Positions 22,980-33,239 of a DNA stretch of 64,000 nucleotides are shown here, one piece after another. The translations under genes were made by a program, and so were the position numbers. Below the pieces are notes generated by a model. It did not search any database. It saw only the letters and a program-made list of their open reading frames with translations, and was not told the DNA's origin. Each line of letters opens with the position of its first letter. The stretch's first letter is position 1. The stretch comes from Proteles cristata cristata (taxonomy: Eukaryota; Chordata; Mammalia; Carnivora; Hyaenidae): NCBI GenBank assembly GCA_017311185.1, contig JAESUZ010002701.1, forward strand, positions 62,001 through 126,000, written 5' to 3'.

Positions 22980-23510
22980 CAACATAGTAATTCTTTAGTG
23001 AGGGCTATATAACATATGTAAAAGTTAAGTGAATTCAACAAGAGCAAAAAGGCTAGACTGAAGGGAAATATATTATTGTAAGTTTCTTACACATTAACTG
23101 AACATATACATCACTTGAACGTGGACTGGCATAAGGAAAATATAAGTTACACTCCAAACAACTACCTAAAAATCAATAAAATGCAAAACTAAGGGATTAT
23201 AGTCAATAAGCCAAAAAAAATAAAATGAAATAATAAAAACACATCATTAATTCAAAAGTAAGCAGAAAAAGAGGAAAAAATTGAAATAAGGACATGCGGG
23301 CCCAAGAGAAAACAAATAGCAAGATGATAGATTTAAACAAAGCCATATCAATCATCACAGTAAACGTTAATGGTCTAAACACCTCAATTAAAAATTTTTC
23401 ACTTGATTATAAAACAGACAAAAAGAAAAGAAACCTACTGTATACATCATTAAGCATAACCACTTTAAATATAAAGTCACAAATCATTGAAAGGAAGGAT
23501 TAAATTGTAT
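22980..23510 (+). mobile_element. Old LINE-1, ORF1 end to ORF2 start
   Basis: From about 23310 the sequence follows the start of L1M ORF2: 'aacaaatagcaagatgatag', 'tcaatcatcacagtaaacgt' and 'aatggtctaaacacctcaat', a degraded version of the endonuclease N-terminus (the frame 23294-23503 includes ITVNVNGLNTSIK). It ends near 23510 at the MaLR LTR. Probably the same element as 20106-20969. Confidence 0.7.
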
Positions 23511-24085
23511 CATGGTAAGAGAGGCAGCATTTTAAAGATCCCCCACCACCATGATTCCTACCTTCTAATTATTCAAATACTGATCTAGATGCTATGAGAG
23601 ACTTGCTAATCAGCTGGCATTAAAACAGAGAAACACCCTGGATAGAAGTGTGGCCCCAAGGTAGTCCTGTGAGCCCTTGTGTAAACAGAAAAGAGAGCCA
23701 AAGAGGGAGAGAGGTGAGATGTAGAAGGGGTGGTCAGAGAGACTTGAGGAAGAGAACTGTACTTTCAACTATTGGAAAGTTCTTTTAAGATGGAAGAAGA
23801 AAGCGTGCTTCTAGGGGAGAGAAGAACCCGTCAACAGCTGGAATGGAAAGAGGGTCTAAGTTTGACTAAGCTTAGAAGCAGACTCATCTCCAGCTTCTTT
23901 AAAAAAAAAGAAACAGTTCTGCTGACAGCTTGATTTTGACCTAGTGAAACTCAAAGCAGAGAACGAGCTGAGCCATGTCTCCTCTGAACTTCTGAACTAT
24001 AGAACTGTGAAATAAATGGATATTGCATTAAACTACTAAATATGTGGTAATTTATTGTGGCAGCAATAGAAAACTCATACTATTA
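23506..24085 (+). mobile_element. MaLR-type LTR (MLT1-like), forward
   Basis: Starts 'tgtatcatgg'. The last 130 bp carry the MLT1-type 3' end in order: 'gacagcttgattttgaccta', 'ctatagaactgtgaaataaa', 'taaactactaaatatgtggt' and 'agcaatagaaaactcatact'. The AATAAA-type signal lies near 24010. Solo LTR; no interior recognised beside it. Confidence 0.7.
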
Positions 24086-24144
24086 ACACAAGTCAAGAGC
24101 AAGTTGGAGTTCTTTTTACTAATAGCATATATACACACACACAA

Positions 24145-24338
24145 TTTTTTTTAATGTTTATTTTTGAGAGCGAGCAAGCAAGTGCAGGGGAGGGGCAGAG
24201 AGAGAGAGGGAGAGAAGATTCTAAGCAGGATCCGCACTGACAGAAGAGAGCACAATGCAAGACTCAAACTCATGAACCCTGAAATCATGACCTGAGCCTA
24301 AGTCTGACACTTAACTGACTGGGCCACCCAGATGTCTC
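24145..24338 (-). mobile_element. Older CAN-SINE
   Basis: Reverse copy from a T-rich start through 'gagagcgagcaagcaagtgc' and 'gatcctgcttagaatc'-type text to 'ctgggccacccagatgtctc'. It sits next to a short (TA)(CA)n run at 24128-24142. TSD unclear. Confidence 0.9.
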
Positions 24339-24660
24339 TAAGTGTTTTTGGATGACAGTTCTGAATAAAGTCTGTCTTACCATCAGAATAATGTTTTTCT
24401 AACCATGTATGCATGTCTCCCTTGCCACACATCTTATGCTTAAAATCAACTCACAACTCAACTTCTCAAGTGGGACTCCTAAACAGACACCTGCTAGGGG
24501 ACTGAGCATGCAAAGTTCTTGTCTCCAAGAACTCATCATACATGTCTCTGTGGTTAGTTACCTCACCCTTGAGACCAAGAATTTCTGGATTATGAGGGGA
24601 TCTAAGTGATATAGAATTGTGAGTAGAAGCTAAATGGAAAAGCACGGTAACAGTGTTATT

Positions 24661-25310
24661 TTATTTTTTAATCCACGCCCAGATTAAAAGGCCAATTTTC
24701 TTGGCTGAGTGCCTGGTATAAAGAGAATAATTAGGCTGAAACATGAATGAAGCCAAATACAGATGGTCCATTTGAAAGCTAGACTTACCTTCCAACTTAT
24801 TTAACCAAGAATCTAGAAATTCAGCTTCATCAGTATGGCCACAGAGAACACAAACATGTTTGACTAATTCCAGTTCAGTTTCCCAAGGTTCCTCAAAGTC
24901 CCTAATGGAACTGTACATCTGGTATTAGTCCATTCTGTGCAAGGGTGAGCTTGCTGATTCCAACATGCTCATGTTTGCTGTGCCACCATCCTGTAATGCT
25001 TGGCTTATCTCATCATTCTGGAAGGATTTAATCCAGCTAACTGTGCACTTAATTTTTCTATTTAAGGAAATATGTACAAATGGCCAATGTCAACATCAGG
25101 AAAGTCCTTTTCTTAGCTCTGGTAAAAGGCAGTCGCTAATCTGACAAATCCAAATCTAATTAGCTATTGGCTGTTTCCTGAAATATTGATTTTCTGCTAC
25201 TCTGTCTCCTATTAAATTGACTGGAGAACCTGGGAACATTTGACAAAGCTGGTCAATCTAAAACCAGCTCTGAAATTCTGTACTGACTGCAGTAGGTACC
25301 ACTAAAAGAA
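24661..25310 (-). pseudogene. Unidentified decayed coding-like frame
   Basis: On the minus strand one reading frame stays protein-like for about 215 codons, broken by about five stops. Its upstream end contains LCQMFPGSPVNLI, which has the MFP pattern common in CUE-type ubiquitin-binding helices. The downstream end (open at 24661-24918, 85 codons) is rich in acidic and aromatic residues and holds CVLCG. A GTAAGT follows codon-in-frame text at about 24785, so a real exon border or a chance match is possible. No poly-A tail or target duplication was identified. It could be a processed-pseudogene fragment, an old transposon ORF or chance. I do not recognise the parent protein. Confidence 0.35.
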
Positions 25311-25546
25311 GATATATATACACGATTAAATAAAAATAGCAAAGCAATGATGTACGAGGTAAAACCAAATAAGAACGTTCGGGTGATAATATTTATATCC
25401 GTAAAAATACAAGTAAAAGTATATGAAATAGCATGAACTGGGTCAATCTATGTTATATTGACAATTTATCTACTATACAACTGATAACTGAGCAATATCC
25501 AGGAGTTTTTTGCAATAATCTAGTAAAAGGTAGGAAGAAACTTCCA

Positions 25547-25738
25547 GGGGTGCCTGGGTAGCTCAGTCAGTTGAGTGTCCGACTTTGGCTCAGGTCATGA
25601 TCTCACGATTTGTGGGTTCAAGCCCCGTGTCAGGCTCTGTGCTAACAGCTCAGAGCCTGGAGTCTCCTTTAGATTCTGTGAGTTCCTCTTTCTCTGCCTC
25701 TCTTTCTCAAAAAATAAACATTAAAAAATTAAAAAAAA
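25547..25738 (+). mobile_element. CAN-SINE
   Basis: Head GGGGTGCCTGGGTAGCTCAG, B box GTGGGTTCAAGCCCC, shortened CT segment and AAATAAACATTAAAAAATTAAA tail. 10-bp TSD with one mismatch, GAAACTTCCA (25537-25546) against GAAACTTTCA (25739-25748). Confidence 0.93.
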
Positions 25739-25831
25739 GAAACTTTCAAAAACCCAGCTGATTTTGGAAAATATGAACATGTTCCTCTTAGCTGTTGACA
25801 TTTCAAACAGAAAGAAAATACACAGATTTTT

Positions 25832-26043
25832 AAAAATTTATTTATCTTGAGAGAGAGGAAAAAAAAGTATAAATGGGGGAGAGAGGGAGGAGGGGAGAGA
25901 CAGAGAGACAGAGACAGAGAATCCTAAGCAGGTTCCACACTGCCAGAGTAGAGCCCAGTGGAGGGCTTAACCCCCTCAGAACTGTGAGATCATGACCTGA
26001 GCCTAAGTCAGATGCTCAAGCAACTAAGCCACACAGGCGTCCT
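25832..26043 (-). mobile_element. Older CAN-SINE
   Basis: Reverse copy with a GA-rich block (25875-25920) and terminal 'actaagccacacaggcgtcc'. Imperfect TSD, CACAGATTTTT near 25821 against CATAGATTTTT near 26045. Confidence 0.9.
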
Positions 26044-26089
26044 GCATAGATTTTTTTTTAATGGAGACTCTTCCTTGTAAAAATCAAAC

Positions 26090-26142
26090 AAACAGCACCA
26101 AAAACAAAACAAAACAAGACAAAACAAAAAAAAAGCACCACA
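26090..26142 (+). repeat. A-rich (CAAAA)n low-complexity tract
   Basis: Repeated CAAAA-type units (aaaacaaaacaaaacaagac). Follows the SINE head; source not clear. Confidence 0.8.
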
Positions 26143-26159
26143 AAGACGGTCTTTGACAT

Positions 26160-26860
26160 CAAGAAACTGCAAGGATCATGAGACTGTGTATATAAAGGAT
26201 GAAGAATTGGTCATAAAATTAGATGCCAGATTTTAGCAGTATATATAAAGATTTAAAAGAAACATTGTGTTCCAAAAATTTTACACCCTGCCTAGTTGTC
26301 AGTCATTTGTGTGAAGGCAACACAAAGATAATCACTGTCTGCTTTTTGAATAACAGAACACAGGCTAGATTTGCTCATTTCTAACCAAAAGCCAGAAAAA
26401 TAACAAAAGTTATTTTACATGTGAGTTAATGAATATTAACTCTCAGATACAGAAAAGAGAAAGCAGCTAGCAAATACAGAAAAGAGAATTTCTGTGGTCA
26501 AGATGCATTATGCAAACCCAGAAAAACTATCAAAGTAATATACCAAGGATCCATACGATGGTAACTGGGAAGCCAGAGTTCACTGGCCATTAAAAAGGAG
26601 TGATAAGAAAAGTGAAATATGTATGCTTTTTGGAAATTAAATACACATTTTTAAACAATGTTCTAAAAAAGTGTCAAAAAAGAAAATGGAAAAAAATATT
26701 TAAAATTAAACAATACTGATAATCTAAAACTCAAAGTTATGGAATAAATCCAAATTGGTATACCAAGAATATCAAGGAAAAAGTACCTACTTCAGTGAAG
26801 TTACCAGAGAGTAATATACTTGGGCCAGAATTACACATATCAGTTCACATGTATAAAAAC
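26160..26860 (+). mobile_element. Possible HAL1/old LINE-1 ORF1 debris
   Basis: Words such as 'gttccaaaaattttacaccc' and 'gtgaaggcaacacaaagata' resemble the region of old LINE-1/HAL1 elements around the end of ORF1. Decay is too heavy to place boundaries. Confidence 0.35.
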
Positions 26861-26870
26861 ACAGCTTTCA

Positions 26871-27090
26871 GGGCACCTGGGTGGCTCAGCTGGATAAGCA
26901 TCTGACTCTTGATTTTGGCTCACGTCATGATCTTGCATTTCTGAGTTTGACTCCAGCTTAGACTCTGACAGTACAGAGCCTGCTTGGGATTCTCTCTCTC
27001 CTTCTCTCTCTGTCCCTCCCCTGGCTCACACATGCTCCCTCTTTCTCAAAATAAATACACTTACAAAAAAACAAAAACGAAAGTAAAAAC
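26871..27090 (+). mobile_element. CAN-SINE (older type)
   Basis: GGGCACCTGGGTGGCTCAGC head, CTCTTGATTTTGGCTCA block, CT-rich segment, AAATAAATACACTT and an A-rich tail to about 27090. TSD core AGCTTTC at 26863-26869 and 27098-27104. Confidence 0.92.
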
Positions 27091-27144
27091 AAAAACTAGC
27101 TTTCTTGGTTTTCTCTGTCTTCCTGTATAGCCCAATCCTCTCTG

Positions 27145-27366
27145 TGGTAGTTAAGAATTGGACTTGGGAGCCATCTGCTCAACTTTGTACCCAAGCTCTG
27201 CCATTTCCTAAGTGTGTGACTCGAGAAACTTCCTGTGACTCAGTTTCCTCATTTGCAAACACAGATAACTTCAGTTACCTACCTTCTGAAGTAATTGTTG
27301 GGATGGATGAGTTATAGCATAGGTAATGCTTACAATCATATTAGGTCCATAAAAAGTGCTATGTAA
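27145..27366 (+). mobile_element. MIR SINE, near full length
   Basis: Order: 'caagctctgccatttcctaa', 'gtgtgactcgagaaacttcc', 'ctcagtttcctcatttgcaa', 'ggatggatgagttatagcat' and 'taaaaagtgctatgtaagc'. All MIR blocks in sequence. A SINE abuts its 3' end. Confidence 0.8.
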
Positions 27367-27367
27367 G

Positions 27368-27530
27368 CATACCTGTGTGGCTCACTCAGTTAATCGTCGC
27401 ACTTCCCTCCAGTCACGATCTTGCGGTTCATGAGTTCTAGCCCTGTGTTGGGCTCTGTGCTGACAGCTCCGAGCCTGGAGCTGCTTCAGATTCCGTCTCC
27501 TTCTTTCTCTGCCCCTTCCCTCCTTGCGCT

Positions 27531-27570
<40 letters not shown>

Positions 27571-27589
27571 AATAAACATTAATAAAAAA
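27368..27589 (+). mobile_element. CAN-SINE with expanded (CT)n
   Basis: Diverged head (ACCTGTGTGGCTCACTCAG), B box region 'ggttcatgagttctagccct', a pure (CT)n run at 27533-27567, and AATAAACATTAATAAAAAA. It sits directly after a MIR. Confidence 0.9.
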
Positions 27590-28583
27590 GGGGGGCTCTT
27601 AATTACTAATTGATATATTTATAGGTTTTCAAACCAAATAATCTGTTTCTCTTGATGCGAATGTCAGTAATGTGTCTCAAATTGTGGATCAATTTTCTCT
27701 ATAGAAGTTATGAGCTTAATTTTGTTCATAGTATTCCTTCATTCTCATTTTTATGATTCATTTAATACCCATGGTATCCACAATGATGTCCGGTCTCTCA
27801 TTTCTGATATCTGTCATCTTTGGAGGGTGGGGGTGGGGTGGGAGGAAAAGGGCCTAGAGATTGATCACTTTTGGTGATATTTTCAAAGAAGCAGATTTTG
27901 TTTCCATTGTTTATTTTTCCTGTCTTGCATTTCCTTTATACCATTCAGATACTAAAATGTTACAAAGATATCTTTTCATTTCTAAATCTGCATATGGTTG
28001 TTTTAAAAACCCACTGGTTACTTTCAATAGATTTCTTGCATTCTCACATTTTCATCTATGTATTTTATGTAACTATTTTAATTATGATTTTAATTAGTTT
28101 CAGATGATTCCTAACTATTGCCCTTTGCTTACTAAAACTTTTGTCTTCCGGTTTTAATTATGTTTTGTTTTTATTCCTCTAAAAATACCCTTGCCTGTTT
28201 GAACAAGTTATTCAATATAAATTTAAACATAAGATCTATTTATCTAACATAGGGACAACACTGTCATACTGAACTAAAACATTTTCTTTTCCAGTGTCCC
28301 TAGATTAATTTGGGATTTTCAGCTACAACCGCTATAATTTATAGCAGTCTAAAGGCATAGTTTACAGATTATACTGCTAATAATAAGCATTTTTTCAGCC
28401 AAACTCCCTGATCTCATAGGTGCTTACTCATTTCAGTTTTAACTCTTATTATTTTTGTCGCTAAAGATTCCCTTTAGATCTTTCAAGCTTAAAGAAACAT
28501 ATATTGAAAAATATGTGCATAGGGTGCCTCAAAGAATCTTTTCTTCCACATTTCCATAATCAAAATTTCCCTTAAAAAACAAA
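27590..28583. other. Unassigned DNA with a G-quadruplex motif
   Basis: Mostly T-rich unassigned sequence. At 27825-27842 the plus strand reads GGGTGGGGGTGGGGTGGG, a canonical four-run quadruplex motif with one-base loops. No promoter or gene lies beside it. Confidence 0.6.
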
Positions 28584-28589
28584 CTGCAG

Positions 28590-28822
28590 GAGCTCCTGGG
28601 GGGGCTCAGTCGGTTAAGCATCTGACTTTGGCTCAGGTCATGATCTCATGGTTCATGAGATCAAGTGGGCCACTCTGTGCAAACAGCGTGGACCCTGCTT
28701 GGGATAGTGTCTGTCTCCCTCCTTCCCTCTCTCTTTGGCTGGCTTGCACTTTCTCAACATAAACAAACTTATAAATAAATAAATACATACATACACACAT
28801 AAATAAATACATTTAAAAAAAT
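28590..28822 (+). mobile_element. CAN-SINE with microsatellite tail
   Basis: Head AGCTCCTGGGGGGGCTCAG, a B box region reduced by deletion ('catgagatcaagtgggccac'), a CT segment, then a tail drifting into (TAAA)n/(TACA)n at 28768-28812. TSD CTGCAG at 28584-28589 and 28825-28830. Confidence 0.9.
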
Positions 28823-28830
28823 ACCTGCAG

Positions 28831-29120
28831 AAATTAAAGGTAAAAAATCATAGATCAGGAGACTAAACACACTTAGAAAACAAACAGAAGAGAAAGTAAT
28901 TTATAAAGATGGTATATATACTAGAGGTGTGTCACACCTATTTTATCTATACTCAACAAATTGCTAAAATATAGGTGACAGATTTTATAATTGCTGTTCA
29001 CAAACCAGACGTTACTTCTCAAATGGAAATGACTTTAAACACAAATATAAGTTAATTGCTACTATTACATAATTCAAAAATGGGACCTAAGCTCTGAATT
29101 TTGCTTTGTTGTTGCTTCTA
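28831..29120. other. Unassigned AT-rich DNA
   Basis: No frame, RNA or named repeat seen. Confidence 0.5.
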
Positions 29121-29139
29121 CATATTCTCTTCCATTTCT

Positions 29140-29360
29140 TTTTTTTTTTCTTAATATTTTTTTATTTATTTCTAGGAGAGAGAGAGAGACAGCGTGAGCA
29201 GGGGAGGGTCAGAGAGAGAGGGAGTCACAGACTGAAACAGGCTCCAGGCTCTGAGCTGGCAGTCAGCACAGAGCCCGACGCGGGGCTCGAACCCACGAAC
29301 CGCGAGATCATGACCCAGGCGAAAGTCGGACGCTTAACCGACTAAGCCACCCAGGCGCCC
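29140..29360 (-). mobile_element. Young-cohort CAN-SINE, very well preserved
   Basis: Reverse copy with an intact B box (GGGCTCGAACCCACGAACC read on the plus strand) and all young-cohort blocks. Perfect 19-bp TSD CATATTCTCTTCCATTTCT at 29121-29139 and 29361-29379, the longest perfect duplication in the window. The 79-codon plus frame across it is SINE sequence. Confidence 0.97.
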
Positions 29361-29379
29361 CATATTCTCTTCCATTTCT

Positions 29380-30685
29380 GAGGATATATTCAATAAGAAC
29401 ATGCAAGCTAGGAGCCAAAATTACTTAAGCTCAGATCATTTTTATTTGGCCTAACACCACAAAGAATCACCACAAAGAATCTGTACACAGATTACTTACA
29501 CGTATACATTTTGTTGACAAATGGCTGAATTTATGAGGATAGAGAGACTGTTTCCTTGATTATAGTCTATGCACATAAAAGGATCTTAAAATGATTAATA
29601 CACAAATGCCATCACATGTTTTATTGCTCTAGAAATTGTGCAGAATGTATTGTCATAATTTCTCATCTTTTCCTGTTCGCTTGTTTCAATTAGTTGAAGA
29701 GAGTGGCAAAAATACAAATCAAGAAAAATTAAGTTTGCCCTCCTCTACTGTAATGATTGATGCACAAATTCTTTAGTGTGATCAGTGTCTAGTATGTGTC
29801 ATATGGTGATGTCAGGTAGCTTTCAAAGATTAAGGGCACTTATATAAAATATCAAGAAAATATGAAAAGTGGAGATTTTCTACACAGTAAAACTTAAATG
29901 AAAACATATTATCGAATTATTAAAAAGGCTGGCATTTATTTGATAAAGAATCCCAATAATAACCTTTCAGCAATTAAGAAGCTGATAACATTTGCATTCT
30001 GTGTGATATTAAAATTAAGAAAATGAGAAGACCTTCAACAAAAGTCATTTTCCCAATTTCAAAGTATGGAATTTATAGGTTAAAGGATTTACATGTATTG
30101 AACTACATGTTTTGAAAACTTAAAAAATCTCTTTTATAAAAAAAATCTAGATCTCAAATTTAAGATATTTTCACTGAAAATTTGGTAGAAGCGTTATTTT
30201 ATTTAAAAAAAATGGTGGCTAATACCAAAGTTGATTCCAACTTGAAGCTGTATCCTATTTTTTTTTTCAATAAATGATCTAAATTAAAAGAAACAAATGA
30301 ACTGTAGAGTGGGGAGCCCTCCATAACTCTAGGATCAATTGTCTTGGTCACTGGGGAAAAATTCTTTTTGTGGGATATATAATATCACTTTATAAAAAAT
30401 AATTGCTACTCAATGTGTTATAAAATATATTTTCATGAAAATAGAGCTTGGTCCTCCATGTTTCCTGGGGTAGGAAAATATGCTAACATATGTGAGTCTA
30501 ACTTCCCTATCAGTAGCATGTGACCATATATATTTATAAACTGTTACAAGTGTTTCTTTCTAATATTCCATTACATTGATTTGTTCTCAAAGTTTACTTT
30601 TTAATATTCTAAACAAAATTTGTATCTTTGTTTTTAAAAAGAGACAACATAATAAGATTGAGAAAGTCTAGGACGGCTAGGGAAG
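29380..30685. other. Unassigned AT-rich DNA (1.3 kb)
   Basis: No open frame, RNA gene or repeat I can name. Confidence 0.5.
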
Positions 30686-30689
30686 CATT

Positions 30690-30905
30690 AAAGGTTCACA
30701 ATTTTATGTGCCATGATGATATTTTGGACCAGTTAACTGTGGACCAAGAGCTCAGTGGATTACTGTATGATGTTCATTACTTTGTCACTGTATTTCATTA
30801 TGAAACTCCCTGAGCCACTGTTTTTCTTCAGTAGCTGCAGAAGAATGTACTACATAGATTGATCTCCAGGATCTGTTTCAGCTCTAATAGTCTATGATTC
30901 TGCTT
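30690..30905 (+). mobile_element. MIR-type SINE
   Basis: Contains 'gaaactccctgagccactgt' and 'gatctccaggatctgtttca' then 'ctctaatagtctatgattct', the order seen in MIR3-like copies. The small frame 30628-30813 runs through it by chance. Confidence 0.55.
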
Positions 30906-31076
30906 TAAAATTAACCTTTTCCCATCCAACAGTTTATATTAAATTTTGCAGAGGAAGAATATTTTTAGGTTTGTTTGAAGGCACTTATATTTATGCTAAG
31001 TAATATTGTGGATCAGAAGTCTAATATAATGTGGTAACACAAAAGTTAATTACACATTAACTTTATAATTATGAAA

Positions 31077-31259
31077 TGGGGGTGCCTGGGTGGCTCAGTT
31101 GGTTGAGCGTCTGACTCCGACTCAGGCTGTGATCCCACAGTTCATGAATCACTGGGCTCCGTGCTATCAGATCTTCTGCCTGGCCCCCCGCCCTGCCCAT
31201 CTCCCACTTACACTGTTTCTTTCAAAAATAAATAAAACATTAAAAAATTAAAAACATAA
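31077..31259 (+). mobile_element. CAN-SINE, internally deleted
   Basis: Head GGGGGTGCCTGGGTGGCTCAG. The B box and following block are largely missing (TTCATGAATCACTGGGCTCC). CT segment reduced to C-rich text; AAATAAATAAAACATTAAAAAATTAAA tail. TSD AATTATGAA at 31067-31075 and 31260-31268. Confidence 0.93.
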
Positions 31260-31329
31260 AATTATGAAGCCATTCTAAGTTAACATTTTTGTATATTTTT
31301 ACTGTACTATATAATGATTTTTTTTGAAC

Positions 31330-32245
31330 AGTTCAAGATAGTGATATAAGAATATTCTGAACTCACCTCCTCCTCCTTGGTACACTGTGCATCCATAGCT
31401 ACATATTAAACAATTTCCTCTTAATAGGGAAAACAAAAACTTAAAGGTTCGCTGAGTGATGACCACCCATATTAAGCAAACAAGAAGAAAACCACATCAA
31501 AGCAGGTAGAAGAGGCTGGGATAACCCCCCACCTCCCCGCCAGAGCAACCCAGAATTGAGAAGGAACTCAAAATCCAGAGCTTCTCCAGGAGAGAAATTA
31601 AAGTTTTAGACTTCACATCAGGTATCCCAACTTTTAAGACCTGCACCTGAGATTCAAGCCCCCAAACAGTTAATTTTGAAAACAAACAGGGCTCATGTCC
31701 TGAGATCCACAAGACTAGTGATCTGAGAAAAAACCCTTTAACAGACTCACCTGTCCTAGCGCCAGGCTCACAAGCAGCCAGTAGCACCCAGACTTAACGT
31801 GAAAAAGGCACACCTGCTTATATTACAGTGTTTGTTAGCCTGAGGGACAGGCATCTAATTTAACACATTCCCCTAGGAGCCTGCAGACACACTGTCCAGG
31901 GATTGGGGCTTCTTCAAGTGCCACATAGAAACCAACACAGGGAGTCAAAATGAGGACACAAAGGAATAGCTTACAAATGAAAGAACAAGATAAAATCTCA
32001 CAGAGTGGGGGATCTTAAGGAAACAGAGATCAATAATTTCTCTGATAAAGAGTTCCAAGTGATGCTTTCAAAGACAGCTCACCAAACTGGGAGGAAGAAT
32101 ATGCGGACACAGTGAGAACTTCACAAGGAGACAGATCATGTAATAAAGCACCAAACAGAAGTCACAGAGCTGAAGGATACAATCACTGAACTGAAAATTA
32201 CATTAGAGGGATTCAACGTCAGACCAGATAGAGAAGAATCGTGAC
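31330..32245 (+). mobile_element. Old LINE-1 5' UTR and ORF1 start
   Basis: Follows the 5' region of an old L1M-type element: an early segment on 'gagaaggaactcaaaatcca' near 31558, 'cccaaacagttaattttgaa' near 31662, 'gagatcaataatttctctga' near 32026, and ORF1-like 'aagtcacagagctgaaggat' near 32160. It ends within ORF1. No matching 3' part follows. The 96-codon minus frame at 31497-31787 is antisense. Confidence 0.6.
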
Positions 32246-32715
32246 AATATACAATGAAATTATGACTAACACCCTCATGATTTCCATGGTCCAAAAATGC
32301 CATATTTAGATAAGTCTCATCTATAATCAATTATTTCCTCTCTGAGAAGAACTAAAGGCCAATTTAGGGGATAATCTTTTTCAACCCATTCATTTCAACT
32401 TCACTGTTAGGTGTATCCACGGAATATATAATTTGTAGCTCAAAGAGTTTGAAAAGCACTATAAATTCGACTGTAAAATTCAATTGTACACACAGTATAT
32501 GTACAGAAGGAATTTAATGGGGTTCTATTGTGTACCCAAAAATGGTCCCAATTCTAGGAACATGAAAATAATCAGATACAAGCCCTTCCCTAGAGAAACA
32601 GGATGTCTCGGCTTTCTGGCTGATGTTGACATTGTGTGATTACTGACAATACTGGCAGCTGGAGTCTATACACAACACACTCTAATACAAGGCAAACGTT
32701 CAGAGACAGAGACAG
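32246..32715. other. Unassigned intergenic DNA
   Basis: No frame, RNA or named repeat seen. Confidence 0.5.
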
Positions 32716-32731
32716 TGCTATGAGCATTTGG
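32716..32731. repeat. Left TSD of 5S retropseudogene
   Basis: 16-bp copy matching 32822-32837 except at position 5 (A against C). Confidence 0.9.
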
Positions 32732-32821
32732 TCTCCCATCCAAGTATTAACCAGGCCTGACCCTGCTTAGCTTCCAAGATCAGACGAGATCGGGCGTGTT
32801 CAGGGTGGTATGGCCATAGAT
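32732..32821 (-). pseudogene. 5S rRNA retropseudogene, 3'-truncated, tailless
   Basis: Minus-strand reading aligns with mammalian 5S rRNA positions 1-90 without a gap and with six differences, all transitions; four fall at CpG sites. The match stops after GGATGGGAGA, so the last ~31 nt, including part of the box C internal promoter, are missing. There is no A tail. It is flanked by a 16-bp TSD with one mismatch: TGCTATGAGCATTTGG at 32716-32731 and TGCTCTGAGCATTTGG at 32822-32837. This fits a retroposed RNA fragment primed without poly-A. It is unlikely to be transcribed because the promoter is incomplete and no terminator T-run is in place. Confidence 0.93.
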
Positions 32822-32837
32822 TGCTCTGAGCATTTGG
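32822..32837. repeat. Right TSD of 5S retropseudogene
   Basis: Right-hand partner of 32716-32731, immediately next to 5S nucleotide 1. Confidence 0.9.
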
Positions 32838-33239
32838 AAGAGGAAGAGATCATTCCCAATGGAAAGGTGCAGATGTACATAAGGATAATGGTGGGAAGAA
32901 GGAGTTGTGTCTTAAAGAAGAAGTGGTACATATGGATAGAAGTGGCTTTCAAAAAGATGCTAGGACACTGTACAAGAATGGAAGATGTCCTATTTTCTTC
33001 ATGAGGAAATACTGGCCAAGTATGGATAGGAGTGATGACCTCAAAGATTAATAGTGCAAATAATTCTTACATAATATAATGAAACAAATGTGAGTTTTAA
33101 AAATGAATATTTGAAACACACAGGCACAGTCATAGAATATGCGCATATACCAAACTACAGACAGTAACTTGCACAAAGATTTAGTAAGTACTAAATAATT
33201 ATTGAATAAAATAATGAATAAATAAATTAATTCTAAAGC
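32838..33239. other. Unassigned intergenic DNA
   Basis: A 64-codon frame (32810-33004) starts inside the 5S pseudogene flank and has no support as a gene. Confidence 0.5.

Noticed and set aside
27382..27579. Arg/Glu-repeat frame on the minus strand
   Set aside because: It is the (CT)n tract of a SINE read backwards.
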